From Mucilaginibacter terrae (lineage in GTDB: Bacteria > Bacteroidota > Bacteroidia > Sphingobacteriales > Sphingobacteriaceae), in NCBI RefSeq assembly GCF_031951985.1, contig NZ_JAVLVU010000001.1, positions 1,922,001 through 1,986,000 on the forward strand: a stretch of 64,000 bases of DNA. The letters are read 5' to 3'. The position numbers and the translations under genes were made by a program. The notes beneath the pieces were generated by a model. The model saw nothing but the letters and a program-made list of their open reading frames with translations, was not told the DNA's origin and searched no databases. Numbering within the stretch: position 1 is the first letter of the stretch; every line of letters starts with the position of its first letter. Positions 44,657-53,962 of this stretch are shown in pieces.

Positions 44657-45961
44657 ATGGAATTTACACAGCATCATCAGCCGCTCACCGTTGTTCAACG
44701 CTTAAAATCAATTATAGGTGGTTCATTGGGTAATTTGGTTGAATGGTATGATTGGTATGTGTATTCGGCTTTCTCGTTATATTTTTCATCGGCATTTTTT
44801 CCTGAAGGCGATAGTACGGCACAATTGCTAAATACGGCAGGCATATTTGCCATAGGCTTTTTAATGCGCCCGGTTGGCGGTTGGCTAATGGGTACCTATG
44901 CCGATAAGCATGGCCGCAAAAAAGCTTTAACGGCATCTATACTGCTCATGAGTTTGGGCTCATTGATCATCACATTTGCGCCGGGTTATAAATCAATAGG
45001 TATTGCTGCGCCAATTTTACTGGTGCTGGCTCGTATTATCCAGGGTCTTAGTGTTGGCGGCGAGTATGGTACCAGCGCCACCTACTTGAGCGAAATGGCA
45101 ACCAAGCACAACCGCGGCTTTTACTCCAGCTTTCAGTACGTTACCTTAATTATGGGGCAATTGATAGCCTTGGGTGTGTTAGTTTTATTGCAACAACTAT
45201 TTTTAACCGATGCTCAATTGCATAGCTGGGGCTGGCGTATACCGTTTGGTATTGGTGCTGTGCTGGCTATTAGTGTTATGTTTCTGCGAAGAAGCCTTCA
45301 TGAATCGGCCTCGTTTAAAGCGGAAGAAAAAACCGAAGCACACGGCACCATCAAAGCCTTAATGCAGCACCCCAGGGCCGTGGCAACCGTTATAGGCCTA
45401 ACTTTGGGCGGCACGGTAGCTTTTTACACCTTTACCACGTATATGCAAAAGTTTTTGGTGAATACATCGGGCTTTAGTAAAACTGAGGCTACCAGTATAT
45501 CAACCTTTACGCTGCTGGCTTTTATGTTGTTGCAGCCTGTGTTCGGGGCACTATCTGACCGTATTGGTCGTCGACCATTACTTATTGCTTTCGGCTTGTT
45601 AGGCTCACTGGCTACTATTCCGCTTTTAAATACGCTTAGCCATACTACTGATGAATGGATGGCTTTCGGACTGATTTTTTTAGCACTGATTATTGTAAGC
45701 GGATACACCTCCATTAATGCCGTGGTAAAAGCCGAATTGTTCCCGGCAGAGGTACGGGCTTTGGGTGTGGGCTTTCCGTATGCCATTGCCGTTTCGCTAT
45801 TTGGCGGCACAGCCGAATACTTTGCCCTTTGGTTTAAACAGGCAGGCCATGCCGAATGGTTTTACTGGTATGTTACGGGTTGTATTGCTGTCTCGTTGTT
45901 GATTTATGTGTTTATGAAAGATACGCATAAGCACTCTAAGATAGAGGCGCATCACGACTAA
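44657..45961 (+). CDS. MFS transporter, metabolite:H+ symporter (KgtP/ProP-like) family
   Basis: 434 residues from ATG at 44657. Twelve membrane helices. The N-terminus GNLVEWYDWYVYSAFSLYF is the hallmark of the MHS subgroup (G-N-x-x-E-W-Y-D), followed by MRPVGGWLMGTYADKHGRKK (signature loop between helices 2 and 3), LARIIQGLSVGGEYGTSATY, and the second-half loop GALSDRIGRRPLL. These proteins take up dicarboxylates, proline/betaine or shikimate with H+. The substrate is not predictable here. Confidence 0.92.
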   Translation: MEFTQHHQPLTVVQRLKSIIGGSLGNLVEWYDWYVYSAFSLYFSSAFFPEGDSTAQLLNTAGIFAIGFLMRPVGGWLMGTYADKHGRKKALTASILLMSLGSLIITFAPGYKSIGIAAPILLVLARIIQGLSVGGEYGTSATYLSEMATKHNRGFYSSFQYVTLIMGQLIALGVLVLLQQLFLTDAQLHSWGWRIPFGIGAVLAISVMFLRRSLHESASFKAEEKTEAHGTIKALMQHPRAVATVIGLTLGGTVAFYTFTTYMQKFLVNTSGFSKTEATSISTFTLLAFMLLQPVFGALSDRIGRRPLLIAFGLLGSLATIPLLNTLSHTTDEWMAFGLIFLALIIVSGYTSINAVVKAELFPAEVRALGVGFPYAIAVSLFGGTAEYFALWFKQAGHAEWFYWYVTGCIAVSLLIYVFMKDTHKHSKIEAHHD

Positions 45962-46006
45962 GCATTCCTCCTTTCACCTCTACATAAAAATACACATCTT
46001 TGCAGC

Positions 46007-47341
46007 ATGAGTAAGCTGTGGCAAAAAACTACAAATGTTAACGAACTGGTTGAAAGCTTTACCGTAGGCCGCGACCGCGAATTTGACCGCCAGATGGCCG
46101 CCTTTGACGTGTTAGGATCATTAGCACATACCCAAATGCTGCAAACCATAGGCCTTATGAGTGCCGAAGACTTAGACCTGGTTCAGCGCGAGTTGAAAAG
46201 TATTTATGCCGAAATACAAGCTGATAATTTTGAAATTGAAGCCGGTGTGGAGGATGTACATTCGCAAGTTGAACTGCTCCTTACCCGCCGTATTGGCGAT
46301 GCCGGTAAAAAAATTCACAGCGGCCGTTCACGCAACGACCAGGTTTTGGTTGACCTTAAACTTTTCTTTCGCGATGAGTTACAACAGGTTGTTGCTGAAA
46401 TTGAGGAACTGTTTAACCAGCTTATTGAATTGAGCAATAAATATAAAGATGTTTTGCTACCGGGCTACACTCACTTACAGGTAGCCATGCCATCATCATT
46501 TGGTTTATGGTTTGGCGCTTATGCCGAAAGCCTGGCCGATGATATGGAACTGATATTAGCAGCTTATAAAATTACCAATAAAAACCCGTTAGGTTCGGCC
46601 GCCGGTTATGGCTCTTCGTTTCCGCTAAACCGTACTTTAACTACACAGCTTTTAGGTTTCGAGGCATTAAACTACAACGTAGTTTATGCGCAAATGGGGC
46701 GCGGCAAAACCGAGCGTATTATTGCACAGGCTTTATCATCGGTAGCTGCCACCTTAGCCCGTATGGCTATGGACCAAACCCTGTACCTAAGCCAAAACTT
46801 TGCCTTTGTAAGCTACCCTGAAAACCTGACTACGGGCAGCAGCATTATGCCGCATAAAAAAAACCCTGATGTTTGGGAAATTATGCGTGGCAAGTGCAAC
46901 CGTTTACAAGCCCTGCCTAACGATATTGCCATGATGACCACCAATTTGCCATCGGGCTATCACCGCGAAATGCAGTTGCTGAAAGAACTACTGTTCCCAG
47001 CCTTTGCTGAACTGAAAAGCTGCCTGCACATGGCCAATTTTATGTTACAGCATATTGATGTAAAAACCAACATACTTGATGATTCTAAATATGCTTACCT
47101 CTTTAGCGTTGAAGAAGTAAACCGCCAGGTGCTGAATGGTGTGCCTTTCCGCGATGCTTACAAACAGGTAGGGCTGGACATTGAGCAAGGCAACTTCAAT
47201 CCTGATAAAACGGTTAACCATACCCACGAAGGCAGCATTGGCAATTTAGGTAATGAATACATTACTGCGGCTATGGATACTGTGCTTCAACAATTTAAGT
47301 TTGATAAAACCGCGGAAGCTATTGAGAGGTTAGTAAGCTAA
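46007..47341 (+). CDS. argH: Argininosuccinate lyase
   Basis: 444 residues. It catalyses the last step of arginine synthesis, argininosuccinate to arginine and fumarate (cytoplasm). VEDVHSQVELLLTRRIGDAG, then KIHSGRSRNDQV, LPGYTHLQVAMPSSFGLWF and the signature SSIMPHKKNPDVWEIMRGK (catalytic Ser in the flexible loop) are all present. A CATCTTTG promoter-like element (7 of 8) lies at 45996-46003, very close to the start. It is not next to other arg genes, but an ArgE-like deacylase lies 10 kb downstream. Confidence 0.96.
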   Translation: MSKLWQKTTNVNELVESFTVGRDREFDRQMAAFDVLGSLAHTQMLQTIGLMSAEDLDLVQRELKSIYAEIQADNFEIEAGVEDVHSQVELLLTRRIGDAGKKIHSGRSRNDQVLVDLKLFFRDELQQVVAEIEELFNQLIELSNKYKDVLLPGYTHLQVAMPSSFGLWFGAYAESLADDMELILAAYKITNKNPLGSAAGYGSSFPLNRTLTTQLLGFEALNYNVVYAQMGRGKTERIIAQALSSVAATLARMAMDQTLYLSQNFAFVSYPENLTTGSSIMPHKKNPDVWEIMRGKCNRLQALPNDIAMMTTNLPSGYHREMQLLKELLFPAFAELKSCLHMANFMLQHIDVKTNILDDSKYAYLFSVEEVNRQVLNGVPFRDAYKQVGLDIEQGNFNPDKTVNHTHEGSIGNLGNEYITAAMDTVLQQFKFDKTAEAIERLVS

Positions 47342-47359
47342 GGCTAACTCATTCGCCCC

Positions 47360-47458
47360 ACCCAAACCCTCTCCGCCTAAGGCGGAAGGGCTTCAGGAAG
47401 CTTGCTTGTTTTATATTTTTGAAGTCTCCCCTACCAGGGGAGATTTAGAGGGGGCTTT
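47360..47458. repeat. Two-hairpin G/C-rich intergenic repeat
   Basis: Two compact palindromes, CCGCC-TAA-GGCGG (47373-47385) and TCTCCCCT-ACC-AGGGGAGA (47425-47443), are joined by an A/T-rich spacer. CCCTCT before the first and AGAGGG after the second can also pair, giving a nested or cruciform structure. It resembles the widespread Bacteroidota intergenic repeat and the unit inserted in the TIGR02757 gene at 20.0-20.1 kb. It lies between argH and ywbE and might also end argH transcription. Confidence 0.7.
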
Positions 47459-47484
47459 AACCTAACAACCAATAACCACCATCC

Positions 47485-47688
47485 ATGAACGGACAAAACC
47501 GAAAAGATATTTACCCCGGCCTGCTGGTTGATATAATTTTGAAAAAAGATCAGCGCAGCGGCGAGCTTACCCGTGGGGTAGTAAAAAACCTGCTTACCAG
47601 CGCAGCCTATCACTCGCGAGGTATAAAAGTACGTTTAGAGGATGGGCAGGTTGGCCGGGTAGCATATATTATTGACGAAGAAGATTAA
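47485..47688 (+). CDS. ywbE: YwbE family small protein
   Basis: 67 residues. The whole length matches the YwbE family: NRKDIYPGLLVDIILKKDQR, SGELTRGVVKNLLT, HSRGIKVRLEDGQVGRV. It is a small SH3-like beta protein; its function is unknown. It is a stand-alone gene between the intergenic repeat and the DUF1345 gene. Confidence 0.88.
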   Translation: MNGQNRKDIYPGLLVDIILKKDQRSGELTRGVVKNLLTSAAYHSRGIKVRLEDGQVGRVAYIIDEED

Positions 47689-47742
47689 TAGAAAAACAAA
47701 TCAGGTTTATTTATATTTATCAGGCTGTTATCCCTCAACTAT

Positions 47743-48441
47743 ATGCCCGAAAGTATCAATAGCAAACCCAAAAACTTAGCCTTTCACTTTGATGCACATT
47801 ATCGCCTTATAATGGCTATAATCATCAGTGCTATTGTGGCTTTCGCTGTTCAATCCTCATTTCCCGGTACCGAAACCATACTGCTTACCTGGATAAGTTT
47901 CGCCATAAGCCTCATCATTCCCGAATGGATAACCATACTTAGCGCCCACCCGCGCGAGGTACGTAAATACGCTTCTATCCAGGATTCGAGCCGTACATTT
48001 ATTTTCCTTTTTGTACTTATAGGGGCCATGATCAGCTTGCTATCGATCATATTTTTAATGCGCTCTCCTAAAAGCGCGACAGAATCACAAGTGCTGGGAC
48101 ATATAGCGTTAACCATGGGTTCGGTTATCGTATCGTGGTGGCTGGTACATACTGTATTTACCCTACGCTACGCCCATTTATTTTACGACACCCATAACGA
48201 CCAGGGACAACAAATCCCTGCCGGTGGTTTAAACTTCCCCGAAGAAAAAGAGCCCGATTATCTCGACTTCGTATACTTTTCCTTTAACCTGGGCGTGGCA
48301 TTCCAGGTATCTGATGTGGCCATCACCTCCCGCAAAATGAGGCGCTTGGTGTGGATACACAGTTTAATAGCATTTGTATTTAATACGGCAATAGTGGCCT
48401 TGAGTATTAATATTACTTCCGAATTATTGTCAACCAAGTAA
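47743..48441 (+). CDS. DUF1345 family membrane protein
   Basis: 232 residues, about six membrane helices. The C-terminal block DYLDFVYFSFNLGVAFQVSD, then ITSRKMRRLVWIHSLIAFVF and NTAIVALSIN, is the DUF1345 signature. It is an inner-membrane protein of unknown function. The stop is followed by an A/T-rich gap without a clear terminator before a receiver gene. Confidence 0.87.
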   Translation: MPESINSKPKNLAFHFDAHYRLIMAIIISAIVAFAVQSSFPGTETILLTWISFAISLIIPEWITILSAHPREVRKYASIQDSSRTFIFLFVLIGAMISLLSIIFLMRSPKSATESQVLGHIALTMGSVIVSWWLVHTVFTLRYAHLFYDTHNDQGQQIPAGGLNFPEEKEPDYLDFVYFSFNLGVAFQVSDVAITSRKMRRLVWIHSLIAFVFNTAIVALSINITSELLSTK

Positions 48442-48553
48442 TAGCCGGTTTAAAATATTTTTTATTGTGGCAACTTACTTGTAGCACTTGGCGCGTTACA
48501 TACGTATAGCTTATAGTTTTACTTTAAGCTAAATACCCCTAAAAAAATTTACT

Positions 48554-48922
48554 ATGATGCCGAAACGCATACTGGTGCTTGATGATAACAAAGACCTGCT
48601 CGATATGGTAAACGAAGTGCTGTCGTATGAAAATTTCCATGTACATGCCACTTCCACAAGCGATGATATTATACAGGTTGCACAAAAATACAATCCCGAT
48701 CTGGTAATACTCGATTATCATTTAAGTGCAGGAAGCAGCGATGATATCTGCAGGCAGCTTAAAGCCGATGAGCAATTGGGGAATGTTCCGGTGATCATTT
48801 TTTCAGCTTATATTAACCGCAATAGCAATTATACTGCTTATAACTGCGAAGCTGTAATTGCCAAACCCTTTAACCTTGCCGAACTGGTTGACAAGGTAAC
48901 TGCCCTCACTGCACAAAATTAA
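48554..48922 (+). CDS. Stand-alone response regulator receiver
   Basis: 122 residues, one CheY-like receiver and no output domain. The acidic pocket is LVLDDN (Asp10/Asp11), the phospho-acceptor Asp54 (LVILDYHL), the conserved Ser/Thr site IIFSAY and the Lys of AKPF. No kinase is adjacent; the nearest kinase-like gene is at 43.5 kb and lacks an ATPase domain. It is likely a phosphorelay shuttle or regulator acting through protein contacts. A second ATG at codon 2 could also be the start. Confidence 0.88.
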   Translation: MMPKRILVLDDNKDLLDMVNEVLSYENFHVHATSTSDDIIQVAQKYNPDLVILDYHLSAGSSDDICRQLKADEQLGNVPVIIFSAYINRNSNYTAYNCEAVIAKPFNLAELVDKVTALTAQN

Positions 48923-49081
48923 ATTCTATTTTCTGCTTTTGAAGCCTTGCTTTGTACATTTTTGAATACATTAAAACCTCCATTAAAGACCAAAACAGCA
49001 CTTTTATTACTTAACATAGCTTGGAATTAAATATGGCATGCAATTGGTATTAGCTGTAATAACTAAAACTAAACTGCTATT

Positions 49082-49228
49082 ATGAAAACATCAGATACCA
49101 AAGCTCAAATTCTGCTAAAATCGGTAGACATTGAATTAAAAAAGTTATTGCAGCAAGATCTTACTGCGTATCGAATGATGCAGTTGAGAAATAATGGCAT
49201 CAACCAGGGCAATAAACAAGCTGCCTGA
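49082..49228 (+). CDS. Possible small protein of 48 residues
   Basis: ATG at 49082, TGA at 49226-49228. The product MKTSDTKAQILLKSVDIELK, followed by KLLQQDLTAYRMMQ and ending NQGNKQAA, looks like one amphipathic helix pair. The supporting signs are position (alone in a 467-bp gap between two receiver genes), normal codon use and a good terminator 24 bp downstream. No family recognised; it may be lineage-specific. Confidence 0.5.
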   Translation: MKTSDTKAQILLKSVDIELKKLLQQDLTAYRMMQLRNNGINQGNKQAA

Positions 49229-49251
49229 TAATATATCATCTACCCTATGAT

Positions 49252-49291
49252 AAAAGGAGTTTGTATTAAAATATAAGCTCCTTTTAATTTT
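49252..49291 (+). terminator. Intrinsic terminator after the 48-residue gene
   Basis: AAAAGGAG (49252-49259) pairs with CTCCTTTT (49278-49285). The inner part TTTGTATT/AATATAAG adds further A-T and wobble pairs. It is followed by AATTTT. Confidence 0.65.
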
Positions 49292-49389
49292 AAGCAAGTT
49301 GCTTAACTCAAAGATTTACAAATAAACACTGCTGCTCTCGATAAGAAATGTGGTAATGAATTGAAATCAGGAACATAAAATTAAAACCA

Positions 49390-49755
49390 ATGGCTAAGCG
49401 AATAATGATAATTGATGAAGATGTAGTTGAATTAAACAGGCTATCGCTTTTGCTTGGCTGCAAAGGATATGATGTTTGTCCCCTGCACCGTTCTTACAAA
49501 GTTTTCAGCGAAATATCTAAATGCCATCCAGATTTGATTTTGATAGACAGCATGCTTACGGAGATGGACAGTATGGTGGTGAGCAGGGCGCTTAAAGCCA
49601 TTGATACAGTTAAAGACATTCCATTACTGCTTATATCAGGCAAAAATTATAACAATTATACTTACCCCTTTAAAAGTCAGGAAACTAAAGAGCCGGTTGT
49701 GGCTACTGGTATAAATGCTTTAATTAAAGATATTGAATTAAAGTTAGCCAGTTAA
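49390..49755 (+). CDS. Degenerate stand-alone receiver-like protein
   Basis: 121 residues with a CheY-like plan: IMIIDEDVVELNRLSLLL (acidic residues at 9-11), the likely phospho-acceptor Asp53 in LILIDSML, and a Ser in LLISGK. The usual Lys-Pro (KPF) near residue 105 is replaced (ETKEPVVATGINALI), and the loop is altered. Phosphorylation-dependent switching may be lost. It ends with a 4-bp overlap (TTAA) with the convergent PspC gene. Confidence 0.75.
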   Translation: MAKRIMIIDEDVVELNRLSLLLGCKGYDVCPLHRSYKVFSEISKCHPDLILIDSMLTEMDSMVVSRALKAIDTVKDIPLLLISGKNYNNYTYPFKSQETKEPVVATGINALIKDIELKLAS

Positions 49756-49979
49756 CTTTTCCAGTCCATAGCGCGGGCACGTATGCGTTTTATATAGTGC
49801 CTTACATCAAGCACTATACCTGCAAAAAAGTAGAAAAATAAGGGAAAACCTACCGCCAGAAAAGAAGAGTATATAAAAAACAGTCTTATTTTGGCAATCG
49901 ATACATTGAAACGTTCGCCTAAATAAGTACATACCCCAAACGAGTAACGTTCAAAAAAGGTTAAGATCTTTTGTATCAT
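49752..49979 (-). CDS. PspC domain small membrane protein
   Basis: 75 residues. The sequence FGVCTYLGERFNVSIAKIRL and on to FFIYSSFLAVGFPLFFYFFAG is the PspC domain, with one long membrane helix and a basic C-terminus (RHYIKRIRARAMDWKS). PspC proteins sense envelope stress in proteobacteria; in Bacteroidota the role is not established. The start overlaps the stop of the DUF2851 gene by 4 bp, which indicates coupled translation. Confidence 0.85.
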   Translation of the reverse strand: MIQKILTFFERYSFGVCTYLGERFNVSIAKIRLFFIYSSFLAVGFPLFFYFFAGIVLDVRHYIKRIRARAMDWKS

Positions 49980-51268
49980 GATACGTTAAATTTTAATATT
50001 TCGTTTCCTACCCCGCACTGTAAGCACTTTTTATGGTTACAGTAACTATTCCTCAATTCCAATAATGCCTGCGATTCAAAAGCTGTTTTGGCTTTAACAC
50101 CCAGATCATAAAAATCATCCACAATATGATTGTGTTCAACAGGTAAATTTTCAAGCAGTTCTAAACTCCTGTCAATATATTTTTGTTGCTGATGATAGCT
50201 GCCATAGCTATACAAAAATACCGAAACTGTGTTTAGTAACAATAAATCTACCGATGCATCACCAAAACTTTTGGCCGATGATTTCGACTCGGCATCGAAC
50301 CGGTAATGGTTTAACCAATAATCATTAACCACAATATTACCAAAAAGTTTGCGCAATTGAGGCACTTCTGTAGTTTCTAATATTTTAGAAAACAAGTGAT
50401 TAGCTTGTAATACCAAAGTTGCGAATTGTGCCAGCCGTATGGTAGGAAAATTTTGCGGACGCAAACGCATAAATTTCCATAAGTGTTTTTCAACCGGGCT
50501 GAGGTTATACTTCTTTTGCAAATACGCATATTCGGTTTTCAATTTCTGAGGATATTCATCCGTAAAATCGTCCTGCAAAAAACCGGCTTGCCCAAATATC
50601 AGGGCTTCTACCTGTAAAGGGATGTGTTTGTTTTTTGCCAAAATATTTTGAGGTAACGATTTTGCCAGCAGTTCAAACGGCAAAGCATTCACCTTAAAGC
50701 CAAAATTTGCCGCCAAAAACTGGTAAAAGGTTTCCTCCCAATCGCCTTTGTTTAGCTTTAGCCTCTCAATAACTGCTTCCGATTTCTTTTGCAAACGCTC
50801 AACCAATACCCTTGTCAACCAGTTTTGTATCGCCATGCTTTTTACCGTGCCAATACTCCCCTCGCAAGGAATGATCTGTTGCTTGCCATAAGCCAGGTTA
50901 TGATAGCGGAGGTATAAGTCGGCAGGTATACGGTTGTGCAGTTGGAGGGTTGGCAAAGGCTTGCCATCCATGCCTGCTATATCCTCATCATGTTGGTATA
51001 CTACATGTAAAATAACGTTATTGTATGCTTTATCATGCGTGTGATGGTGCTTATGCCAATCGCTCGAAGCCAGGTGAATTTCTACATTACCGGCCCACTC
51101 TGTATCTCCAATACGCAGCCGGGCGTTCTGAAAATCGGCACCGGAGTTAAAGTTATGAATACCGGCCGAAAGTATTTCGATCATTTCGCCCTCGGTGGTT
51201 TGAATCCCGTTCATATCAAACAGCTTAAACTTCCATAAGTAGTGCAAAAAATCTTCGGTAAAAAGCAT
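49976..51268 (-). CDS. DUF2851 family protein
   Basis: 430 residues, no signal peptide. The N-terminus MLFTEDFLHYLWKFKLFDMN, then NFNSGADFQNARLRIGDTEW and GNVEIHLASSDWHKHHHTHD, then AYNNVILHVVYQHDED, is the DUF2851 signature, conserved in Bacteroidota. The C-terminal end has a C-x-x-C pair (KKCLQCGVGNEIL) that may bind metal. Function unknown. The pspC-like gene follows with overlap. Confidence 0.87.
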   Translation of the reverse strand: MLFTEDFLHYLWKFKLFDMNGIQTTEGEMIEILSAGIHNFNSGADFQNARLRIGDTEWAGNVEIHLASSDWHKHHHTHDKAYNNVILHVVYQHDEDIAGMDGKPLPTLQLHNRIPADLYLRYHNLAYGKQQIIPCEGSIGTVKSMAIQNWLTRVLVERLQKKSEAVIERLKLNKGDWEETFYQFLAANFGFKVNALPFELLAKSLPQNILAKNKHIPLQVEALIFGQAGFLQDDFTDEYPQKLKTEYAYLQKKYNLSPVEKHLWKFMRLRPQNFPTIRLAQFATLVLQANHLFSKILETTEVPQLRKLFGNIVVNDYWLNHYRFDAESKSSAKSFGDASVDLLLLNTVSVFLYSYGSYHQQQKYIDRSLELLENLPVEHNHIVDDFYDLGVKAKTAFESQALLELRNSYCNHKKCLQCGVGNEILKFNVS

Positions 51269-51412
51269 GTGGTAATATAATTAAATTCCGGTACTTCAGT
51301 AAATCTGTCCATTACATGTTTTGCAAAATAAAATTTTGTAACAAATAAGTGATGCATATAGTATGTAATTACTTTCCATTACATTTAGTTGAAAATTTAT
51401 TAACCCCTACAA

Positions 51413-53962
51413 ATGAACAAGTTTTTACTCAGCATGGCTTTTGCTGCTGTAACTGCGGGTAGTTTTGCACAAACTCGTCCCGACAGTACAACACGCCGCA
51501 CGGCCCTCCCTGGTGGTTTTGCCGGCGCTACTCCTCAGCAGCGCGCCCAGCCCCGCCCTTACAAATCGGTAATTACCGAAAAGGCTGTTACCCGCAAAGG
51601 TTTGTTTAAAACCCATAAGGTTGACGACAAATACTTTTTTGAAATTGGCGACAGCGTGCTAAACCGCGAAATTTTAGTAGTTAGCCGCATATCACGCGCA
51701 GGTGCCGAGGTGCGTGCTGCAGACGGTTACGCCGGCGACCAGATTGGCAGCACCATTATTAAGTTTGAAAAGGGTCCTAACAACCGTATTTTCATGCGCA
51801 AAATTTCGTACCGCGCTTACAGTGCCGATAGCACCAAAGCCATGTACCAGGCCGTACAGCGTTCAAACATACAGGCTATTGCAGCAGCATTTAATATTGC
51901 CGCTTTCAGCCCCGATTCGAAAGGTTCGGTTATTGACATGACCGATTATATTAACGGCGATAACGAAGTATTTTTCTTCAGCTCGCCCCAAGGTAAACAA
52001 CGCATCCGTTTAGGTACTCTTGTACCTGATCGCAGTTATATTGAAAATGTACGCAGTTTTTCGAACAACGTAGAGATCAGCACTGTTAAAACTTATGGTT
52101 TATTGGCTGCTGCCTCGCCATTTGGCCGTGGTGCAACACCAGCCCCTGCAATGGGCGGAGGCGCTGCCAATGGCTCGGTAACGGTTGAGCTGAATACCTC
52201 ATTGGTTATTTTGCCTAAGGTGCCTATGAAGGGTCGTTACTTTGACCCTCGCGTGGGCTACTTTACCAGCAACTACACCGATTTTGACTTAAACCCTCAA
52301 GGTGTTAAAGACGTGCAGCTGATTGCCCGCTGGCGCCTGGAGCCCAAAGCTGCCGATATGGCCAAATACAAACGCGGCGAACTGGTTGAACCTAAAAAGC
52401 AAATTGTTTACTACATCGATCCGGCTACGCCTAAAAAGTGGATTCCTTACCTGATGGCCGGCGTTAATGATTGGCAAGCGGCTTTCGAAAAAGCAGGTTT
52501 TAAAAATGCTATAGTAGGTAAAATTGCTCCTACTGCAAAACAAGATTCAACCTGGAGCCTTGACGATGCCAGCCATTCAGTAATTGTTTACAAACCATCT
52601 GAAACTGAAAATGCCAGCGGTCCGCATATTTCTGACCCGCGCAGCGGCGAGATTTTAGAGACCCACATTAACTGGTACCACAACGTAATGAAACTGGTGC
52701 ATGATTGGTACTTTATCCAAACCGCGGCAGTTGACCCACGTGCCCGCAAAATGACGTTTGATGATAAACTGATGGGCGATCTCATCCGTTTTGTATCATC
52801 GCACGAAGTTGGTCATACACTGGGTTTACGCCATAATTACGGTTCAAGCTCAAGCGTACCTGTTGAAAAACTGCGTGATAAAGCTTATGTTGAAGCAAAT
52901 GGCCACACACCATCGATTATGGACTATGCCCGCTTTAACTACGTAGCTCAGCCAGAGGACAACATTACATCGAAAGGTTTATACCCACGTATTGGCGATT
53001 ACGACAAATGGGCCATTGAGTGGGGTTACAAATACCTGGGCGATAAAGGCCCTGATGCCGAAAAAAGTGAGCTGAACAAAATGATCATCGAAAGCGCCAA
53101 AAACCGTCGCCTTTGGTTTGGTACCGAAACCAACCCTGATGATCCACACTCACAAAACGAGGATCTGAGCGACAACGCCATGGTTGCCAGCACTTACGGC
53201 ATTAAAAACCTGCAACGTATTGTTGTTAAATTACCCGAGTGGACCAAAGAAACCGGCGAAGGTTACGATGATCTGGAAAACATGTACAACCAGTTAACCA
53301 CCCAATTTGGCCGTTACATGGGCCATGTGGCTAAAAACATTGGCGGCATTTACGAAAACCCAAAATCAACCGATCAGGCCGGTGCTATTTATGAATACAC
53401 CCCTGCCGCCACCCAACGCGAGGCTATGGCGTTTTTAGATAAGCAATTGTTTACCACCCCTACCTGGATGCTTAACCAACAGGTATTAAGTAATATTGGT
53501 ACTAATCCGCTGCAAGTAGTATATACCCGCCAGGATGCGGTATTAAACCGTTTAATTACCCCACGTACATTTAATAAACTGGTAGCATTTGAAGCAGTAG
53601 ATGGCGCTAAAGCTTACAAGGTAACCGACTTTATGGGCGATATGCAAAATATCATCTTCCGTGAGGTTAAAAGCAACCAGGCTATTGACGTATACCGCCG
53701 TAACCTGCAAAAGCTTTATGTTGACAAGCTGATTAACATTGTTAAGCCAGCACCGGCACCTGCTGCTGCACAAGCTGTATTTACAGGCCGTGGTGCACCA
53801 GCACGTGAGTTAGAGCAAACCGATGCAGTGTCGGTAGCTAAAGCACAACTGCGATCTATTAATAGCTTAATAAAATCGGCTAACAATTCCGATTCGATGA
53901 GTGCTTACCACTTACAGGATTTGTCGGAGCGTATTACCGAAGCGTTGAATCCTAAAAACTAA
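51413..53962 (+). CDS. Secreted zinc metalloprotease (DUF5117/DUF5118 type)
   Basis: 849 residues with a signal peptide (MNKFLLSMAFAAVTAGSFAQ). An N-terminal DUF5118/DUF5117-type region (about residues 50-320) precedes the protease domain with the extended zinc motif HEVGHTLGLRHNYG (first His near residue 464), followed by a Met-turn-like SIMDYARFNYV. The family is common in Bacteroidota and probably degrades proteins outside the inner membrane. A terminator follows the gene. Confidence 0.92.
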   Translation: MNKFLLSMAFAAVTAGSFAQTRPDSTTRRTALPGGFAGATPQQRAQPRPYKSVITEKAVTRKGLFKTHKVDDKYFFEIGDSVLNREILVVSRISRAGAEVRAADGYAGDQIGSTIIKFEKGPNNRIFMRKISYRAYSADSTKAMYQAVQRSNIQAIAAAFNIAAFSPDSKGSVIDMTDYINGDNEVFFFSSPQGKQRIRLGTLVPDRSYIENVRSFSNNVEISTVKTYGLLAAASPFGRGATPAPAMGGGAANGSVTVELNTSLVILPKVPMKGRYFDPRVGYFTSNYTDFDLNPQGVKDVQLIARWRLEPKAADMAKYKRGELVEPKKQIVYYIDPATPKKWIPYLMAGVNDWQAAFEKAGFKNAIVGKIAPTAKQDSTWSLDDASHSVIVYKPSETENASGPHISDPRSGEILETHINWYHNVMKLVHDWYFIQTAAVDPRARKMTFDDKLMGDLIRFVSSHEVGHTLGLRHNYGSSSSVPVEKLRDKAYVEANGHTPSIMDYARFNYVAQPEDNITSKGLYPRIGDYDKWAIEWGYKYLGDKGPDAEKSELNKMIIESAKNRRLWFGTETNPDDPHSQNEDLSDNAMVASTYGIKNLQRIVVKLPEWTKETGEGYDDLENMYNQLTTQFGRYMGHVAKNIGGIYENPKSTDQAGAIYEYTPAATQREAMAFLDKQLFTTPTWMLNQQVLSNIGTNPLQVVYTRQDAVLNRLITPRTFNKLVAFEAVDGAKAYKVTDFMGDMQNIIFREVKSNQAIDVYRRNLQKLYVDKLINIVKPAPAPAAAQAVFTGRGAPARELEQTDAVSVAKAQLRSINSLIKSANNSDSMSAYHLQDLSERITEALNPKN

